A stretch of DNA of 64,000 nucleotides, from positions 5,208,001-5,272,000 of the forward strand of contig OY783203.1 in the NCBI GenBank assembly GCA_963678705.1, read 5' to 3'. The notes below the pieces were generated by a model, which had not been told where the DNA came from, searched no databases, and was given only the letters and a program-made list of their open reading frames with translations. The translations under genes and the position numbers were made by a program. The stretch comes from Panorpa germanica. Taxonomy: Eukaryota; Arthropoda; Insecta; Mecoptera; Panorpidae. Position 1 is the stretch's first letter; every line of letters begins with the position of its first letter. Of the stretch, positions 58,547 to 64,000 are shown piece after piece.

Positions 58547-59499
58547 ATACTCATTCATTCTCAGTCATTATATGCGACTAGATAGTAATTTACTGATTTC
58601 TTCTATGAATGAACAAGAAAGTAAAAGTCATTATGTTTGAGTTGATATTTTTTTGATCTAGGTGTGTGATATAATCATACCAAATTGTTTTTCTTTTTTA
58701 CATTATACATTCAAGAGGACATATACACCCTTTTATTTATTTTTATACCTCACTACCAGTGTTTTACAACTCAGAATCTACCTACTAACAAATAAACGAA
58801 TTTTAAATGAAAACTTAATAAATATGATTTGTATTTAATAAAATTATGTGAAGTTTATATCGTATTATATCTATATTCATACGATTGCTTTTTTCTCATT
58901 CATTATATACTTGTTTAGATTCGAGAATATTACCGAGACTTTTCGTATAAAGCAGCGAAGTCTGAGCGAACACATTTGTCACTGAATTTTTATGAGTGAA
59001 ATTCCATTATGTATGGAATTCAAATTGTTAACTGGGTACATTTTTCTAATATTGAAAAGTCGATAGAAGAGGTGAAAAGAAACGAATTTATTACCGTATA
59101 CGTTGATATTTCTCAGCTGCGGCTTTAATTTTATTTTAAATTTAAACCATTCTCTACACAAATTTTAATTTTAATTCTCATACATTCTAAATAAAAAAAA
59201 TAAAACTTTACCCATGTATAACCACATACATAAATACCATGTTTTTTATATTATTACAAATTTGACACTGGTGTACCTACCACCTTGTGGAGTGGTGTTA
59301 CACGATCGTGTGTCCAGACATTTATTGATATACTATATTCCAACTTCAAGATATTACATTTGCTATATTTCTAAGGTCATGGATATCACAAACAATTTAT
59401 AAAACAATTATTTTAATGACAAATCGGTTTATAATATTGAATTGTTAACAAAAAATATGCATATAATAAAAACTTTTGAATACAATGAATCCAAACATG
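58547..59499. other. No gene recognised
   Basis: AT-rich DNA, nothing recognisable. Confidence 0.5.
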
Positions 59500-59690
59500 T
59501 TAAAACACATTTCTATTCATCATCGAGTTTGAAAATAACCATATCGAAAACCGTTCCAGTGCTCTGTTCTTATTGGACTTGCAAACTTTGCCTTTGCCGT
59601 TCCCATTGCCTTCCATCTCATTGTCAGCTAGCAGTCTTGCCGTCGCTTGATGCTGCAGTCTGCACCGCTATACAAAACTCCAGTCATATA
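59500..59690 (-). other. GC-richer patch open in several frames
   Basis: About 190 bp less AT-rich than the flanks. The minus strand shows a 54-codon frame with ADNEMEGNGNGKGKVCKSNK, caused in part by a GGCAAYGGGAACGGCAAAGG micro-repeat. The plus strand is open for 89 codons. With both strands open there is no good way to choose; may be a small coding remnant. Confidence 0.2.
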
Positions 59691-59896
59691 GCAATCATAA
59701 AAAAACAATGAAAATTGTCTGCCACCAAAATCTTATTATTTTCCAATAAGAGTATTCTTACTCTATACGTATATATATATACAAAAGATATGTATGCAAT
59801 GTATGTGTAAGATTTTATCTTGTATATGTATAGTATATTATATATATCACATGTAAGATTCTTTTTCAATTTTGTTTAGAAAAATATATACATATA

Positions 59897-60242
59897 CTAG
59901 CTGTCCCGGCCACGCGTTGCTGTGACTAACGTTTTTGTCATATTACATTACATAGCGCCATCTATTGAATATTTACTCAATCTAGTCAACAGATTATTTA
60001 CTCAATCTAGTCAACAGATGTCGCCATCATCGTCGCCAGATGTCATATGTCATATACAGATAATTAATAGACAAATAATTTGCAATAAGATAATATTGCA
60101 ATCATAAATTGAGATGTAAGCTATCCTATCTTTCAAGTTGGATCAAACTGCACACGGTGTACAAATTTGATTAAAATCGGTTAAGTAGTTTAGGAGTCCA
60201 TCGCGGAGAGACAACGTGACACGTAATTTATATATATTAAGA
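59897..60242 (+). mobile_element. Decayed retroelement-like repeat, inverted partner of 13206-13541
   Basis: Starts ACTAGCTGTCCCGGCCACGC and ends with a TTTATATATATTAA tail. It is distinguished from the other copy by a perfect 25-bp tandem duplication (59970-59994 and 59995-60019). Similarity between the two copies is otherwise high. Confidence 0.75.
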
Positions 60243-60444
60243 AGAAGATTAAGATATCAGGCATTCCGTAGTAATCACAGGTATACATCTCATAAAAACG
60301 TTAATATGATAAAATGGTAAGTAAGTGATAAATATAAATTCAATTGTATGTTCAAATTTTGCTAAATAACAGAAAACATTACAGAAAATTATTTCCCAAA
60401 TGGAAAACTATACATTGCAGTGCACATTTAAATTACATATTAAA

Positions 60445-60510
60445 ATTGTCAACATAATAGAAGTTCATCGGTGTTAGGCTCAGCATAAAAATGACTGATG
60501 CTAAATAAAA
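60445..60510 (+). mobile_element. tRNA-derived SINE, extreme 3' fragment
   Basis: TTGTCAACATAATAGAAGTT, CATCGGTGTTAGGCTCAGCA and GACTGATGCTAAATAAAATA match the family tail. Confidence 0.65.
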
Positions 60511-60529
60511 TATTCTGACGTTAGCCATA

Positions 60530-60740
60530 GCGTCACACAAATTTCAACCCTCCTCCCCGTCTCTATTGTCGCATCTAGTCATATATTGTGGATACCCCTT
60601 TCTCTTGTTGTGACATCACACATTTGAAGAGAAATTTTTTAATCTTATTTTCTTTTTTTTTGAAAGTCGAATTTTAGATTAAATGTGATATCAAGAAACT
60701 TATGACTTCTCCGTCCCTGTTGCCACATCTTATTACACTT
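60530..60740 (-). repeat. Decayed repeat with TGACATCAC and CCGTC motifs
   Basis: GCGTCACACAAATTTCAACC, CTCCCCGTCTCTATTGTCGC, TTGTTGTGACATCACACATT and a mirrored CTCCGTCCCTGTTGCCACAT. The first and last blocks look like two related modules. Similar in flavour to 51540-51830. The 72-codon minus frame downstream is not supported. Confidence 0.35.
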
Positions 60741-61284
60741 TTACATGTTATGTCTCCCTCAGTTATGTAATTTTTACACTTACACGAACCTTTTTTCGCT
60801 TTGTAACTATAGTTCAAATTACGAGAGTTCGGCGGCGACTTATACTTAAAACAAGTTGTGGGGTATAAACTGGCGATATAACTAAAAAGCACTGACTCAA
60901 TTATTTTTCTATAATGTATATAGAAACGAATAAGATAAAATTCATTACCGTTTCATAGATTTAATCCGCTCTCATAACCTCTTTTAAGTATAAGTCGCTG
61001 CCGAACTATCGTGATTTGAAGAACATTAATAACACTGCAAGTATTAAACTCATTGTATTATTAAAATATAAAATTTCTTTTCTAGAAATGCTATTTAAAA
61101 CGATAACCAACGCTGGTTCACTCCCCTGTTCAACGTTCTATCTATTTCCTATGGAGCTATTTGTCTATGTTCTCACAACAAAATTTGTTTTTTATTTATA
61201 ATATTTATTATTACTCTTACAGCAATTACCACGGCTATAAAACAAATGCTTAACATAGACTAAACATATATTGTGGACATATAT

Positions 61285-61288
<4 letters not shown>
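60741..61288. other. No gene recognised
   Basis: AT-rich DNA, nothing recognisable. Confidence 0.5.

Positions 61289-61345
<57 letters not shown>
61289..61345. repeat. (AT)n microsatellite, about 56 bp
   Basis: TA array with symmetrical flanks ACAAAT and ATTTGT, so the whole can fold into one long hairpin. Confidence 0.95.
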
Positions 61346-61348
<3 letters not shown>

Positions 61349-61556
61349 CTATATTAAAGTTAAGATCAATGAAACTTATCCAATTAAACAGAATATGTTT
61401 TATATAAGATATATTTTGCAGATCAGCGACAAAATGACACCGGATAATATTGTGAACATCTTGCTCTCTGATCCACCGTGACTCTTTCAAAACTTCTATC
61501 CGCCAACGTAAACTGTCTAATAAACTTCTTCTACGTTGGAAATGGATTGGGGGTAC
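61346..61556 (-). CDS. Candidate exon, unrecognised product
   Basis: Minus-strand frame of about 70 codons with balanced composition, upstream of the TA array. Read 5' to 3', it follows TACTTCGTTTTCTTCATAG, a very good acceptor-like tract, and gives HFQRRRSLLDSLRWRIEVL and then REQDVHNIIRCHFVADLQ. No strong donor is seen before the array, so the 3' border is uncertain. No family recognised. Confidence 0.22.
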
Positions 61557-62412
61557 TATGAAGAAAACGAAGTACATAGCAAAAAGCTAGATGTGACATG
61601 TCACCCAATGGGGCCCTGTGTCTCCTCATAACTCGAGAAATGAAACTACTGAACTTATCCATATAACCAGTGTTATATAAAACCAAGTAAGTCAAATTTA
61701 AAAGTTTTCTTTCCTTTTTTATTAATAATTGTAAGAATATTTTCTTTATAAACTAATTTAATAAATGTAATGATAAAAATATTATCTTTTATACGAAATA
61801 TTCTTTCTCTTTCTATTTCTTACAGTGTGTATTTGTGTCTGTGTCTGTCTGTGTGTGTTGAAAGACGTGATGTTGAAATGTAAAACTTCGACACCATCAC
61901 ACATTCAAACTGTACCAATTATTTTTAGGATTCCTGTAGCTCTGTAATAGTAAGCATACAGATTTTATTATAATCTTGTTTGTTTTGCATTGTTAACTTT
62001 GTGAGACAATAGATGATGTTTTTTTGTAATTGTATTAACAACAATGCTGGTTTGTTTATTCAGTTTTTCAACGATATCTCTGAGCACTGACACCTGGGGT
62101 ATAGAATAACGAACACATGACATGATATAACTACATCAACATTTTATATATTGACAGATATGAATCTAACCTCACTTATTGAATATTAGATTTATTTCTT
62201 CATCGAATTGGACAATGATTGAAGTAATACATATCTAAGCAAAATAATTGCATTCTTGCTTTTCTTTCGTGCAATGTCTTTTAATTGTGTTTTTGTGCCT
62301 TTAATTATACCATTCTTTTATTTGTACCTTTAAAAACTGAAATAATAAACGGTAGTAGTTTTTTTTATCTATTGGTAAACATGGCAATAATTCTTGTAAA
62401 AAAATACTTTAC
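61557..62412. other. No gene recognised; TG-rich run
   Basis: AT-rich, with a TGTGT/TCTGTC-rich run at about 61825-61860. Confidence 0.5.
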
Positions 62413-62792
62413 AATCTATACAGAGGCGGTCGTTCGGGGTGGCAACCAGAGCAACCGCCCGAGGCCTCGCATTCTCGCGCAACAACCCAAGTACAAAAAT
62501 TCTTTACTATATATGTATTTGAATCTCACGCCTCGCTCTTTAGAAATCCCACTAGAATCACTGCGTATAACTTTTAAGGCATGTATCATGTACCTTAGTT
62601 TATCATCATTAATATTTGTCGTCTTTGTGCTTGTTAACTTTTATAAAACTTCAAATATAAAATTTTATTTCTCGTCAATTATTATCAAAAATACTTACTT
62701 ACAATTTACATAAATTATGCAAAGAACTAGTGTCTCGCAAAGATCTGCTGCACCGAGTCCTCGCAATGGATAAGGACGCCCCTGAATCTATA
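62413..62792. mobile_element. hAT-type MITE with perfect 8-bp target-site duplication
   Basis: AATCTATA stands directly on both sides (62413-62420 and 62785-62792). The element, 62421-62784 (364 bp), begins CAGAGGCGGTC and ends GGACGCCCCTG, so its ends match the CAGRGGCG pattern of hAT transposons. Subterminal GCCCGAGGCCTCGC and CCGAGTCCTCGC are GC-rich, the middle AT-rich. It has no transposase, so it was moved by one encoded elsewhere. A 142-codon plus frame that runs into it is not a gene. Confidence 0.85.
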
Positions 62793-63221
62793 AGGCAACA
62801 GTCATTTTGCAATAGAACACAAAAATAAATAAACTAACCGAATGCTAATAGAAAATATAAAAGATGGTCAACAAGTTTTTCTTTAATAGAAAACTTCATA
62901 AATGCCAATTCTATTATTAAAAACTGTAATGTAACGCCGTGACATATATGTAAATAACGTTGTAAAGTTACTTTTCGTTCCAATTTTATTCAATGGTGTG
63001 GATGCTTCACATATGTGACTAGTGAACCAGGACTTAAGGGAGGAAGGGATGGGGATAAGACTCGACCAATAGACAAATTACACTGGATATAATGAAATAT
63101 GTTACAACTTTACACAATGTATATAAATTTCTTGAATGACTTTTACCGTTGTCTCTCAAGTGTAGGATCAATTAATCATTAAAATAGCTACGCTAAAAAA
63201 TACATCAAAGTTTAAAAAAAA
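62793..63221. other. No gene recognised
   Basis: AT-rich DNA, nothing recognisable. Confidence 0.5.
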
Positions 63222-63275
63222 TTGAGTTCTGGTTCCGGAATCAAACTCGAAGACACTGCAACTCCGCGCCATTAT
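63222..63275 (-). mobile_element. tRNA-derived SINE, head-only fragment, minus strand
   Basis: In reverse complement: ATAATGGCGCGGAGTTGCAG, TGTCTTCGAGTTTGATTCCG, GAACCAGAACTCAATTT. B box decayed (GTTTGATTCC). Confidence 0.6.
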
Positions 63276-64000
63276 CTTCTCATTTCATTTTTCTATATAA
63301 CAAAGAGACGACCTGAATTTTGGCTGACAAACAAAGCCATTTTATCAACATAAATCTCCCATATTTTACAATGGAAGTGATTCCAGTATTGTCATCAGCG
63401 CTGCAACATCATAACATCTATTTTAAACTTTCAAATAGCGGTATTTTTGTGTTGAACGAGGAGAATATCATTTTATTTTTAACAAACAAATGTTCCCATT
63501 TTTCACAACTTATTTTTTTATGCTTCTGTTCTTAATATCTTGGAGTTCGGTGGTTGGAAAGATAATAATTAATAAATTGTCAGATATATATTTTCCATAT
63601 ATTTTTATTTAATATTCTTACTACATATTATTTAATTAATTGTGTCTTACATCACACAGCAGCTAATACCCCAAAAAATAAATTCTATATTTTAACACAA
63701 TCTTTTGACTATGCTTCTTTAAAACCCTTTGTCATATTTCTAACTCCGCTATTTTATTCTATGTGCGGAAACTATTTTTATAAAACTAGCTACTGCCAAA
63801 AGCGTTTTGTGTTAGATGGAGTACGTGCATGGAATTCGCAAAAACTTTTGTTCCGTGTAGTAATTTACACTTCTATGTAAATTTTTAAAATGGATATAAT
63901 ATACTCGTACATCCATCCATACACACAGATACAAAACTATACATATATGTTTATACATTCATATATGTATTTGCAAATGTGTATTAGAAATTATTTGGGC
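63276..64000. other. No gene recognised
   Basis: AT-rich. A plus-strand frame with an internal ATG at 63371 and end at 63535 (MEVIPVLSSALQHHNIYF) is coding-like but short and without a known family or clear splice border. Confidence 0.45.

Noticed and set aside
62285-62713. 142-codon plus-strand frame, the longest in the window
   Set aside because: Its second half lies inside the hAT-type MITE and its first half is Ile/Phe/Leu-rich chance sequence. The frame crosses the insertion boundary.
1-64000. CRISPR array, rRNA, prokaryotic operon or phage genes
   Set aside because: No evenly spaced direct repeats, no rRNA-like sequence and no consecutive long frames were seen; composition and repeats are those of an animal genome.

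Overview
The window looks like a non-coding stretch of an AT-rich animal genome, most likely an arthropod and probably an insect. This rests on overall base composition, dispersed tRNA-derived SINEs with a pol III type B box and a TAAA-type tail, very long (TA)n microsatellites, decayed retrotransposon 3' ends of a style common in insects, and small DNA-transposon derivatives (MITEs). I see no rRNA, no canonical tRNA gene, no CRISPR array, no prokaryotic-style operon and no recognisable full-length protein gene. I cannot name the species.

Region by region. 1-7 kb: mostly unannotated AT-rich DNA with a double hairpin at the left edge, one SINE and three short exon-like or ORF-like stretches. 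7-19.4 kb: repeat-rich. It holds a three-copy 70-bp hairpin repeat, several SINEs, two (TA)n arrays of 75-80 bp, two near-identical copies of a 515-bp element (one sandwiched between direct repeats), a retrotransposon-like tail, a minisatellite and a 770-bp decayed retroelement. 20-28.5 kb: two pairs of old direct duplications with offsets of about 2.6 and 2.5 kb, a pogo-like transposon end, SINEs and an exon-like ORF. 30-35 kb: a 500-bp terminal-inverted-repeat MITE, several copies of an unnamed dispersed repeat, and SINE fragments. 35-49 kb: sparse, with two long (TA)n arrays, a 113-bp pogo-like MITE, a second partial MITE and one CpG-rich spot containing a mini-ORF. 49-64 kb: a G-quadruplex-like GC spot, more retroelement tails, a possible decayed coding stretch on the minus strand near 52.3-52.9 kb, and a clean 364-bp hAT-type MITE with a perfect 8-bp target-site duplication.

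No genes can be shown to act together here. The annotation is chiefly a map of repeats plus low-confidence candidate exons. If the window lies inside a gene, it is most likely intron, with the candidates at 5385-5516 (+), 25035-25201 (+) and 61346-61556 (-) the first places to test. I did not find convincing evidence of a new biological system. The most unusual structures are the direct-repeat sandwich at 15.4-16.5 kb and the modular head-only and tail-only distribution of the SINE family.
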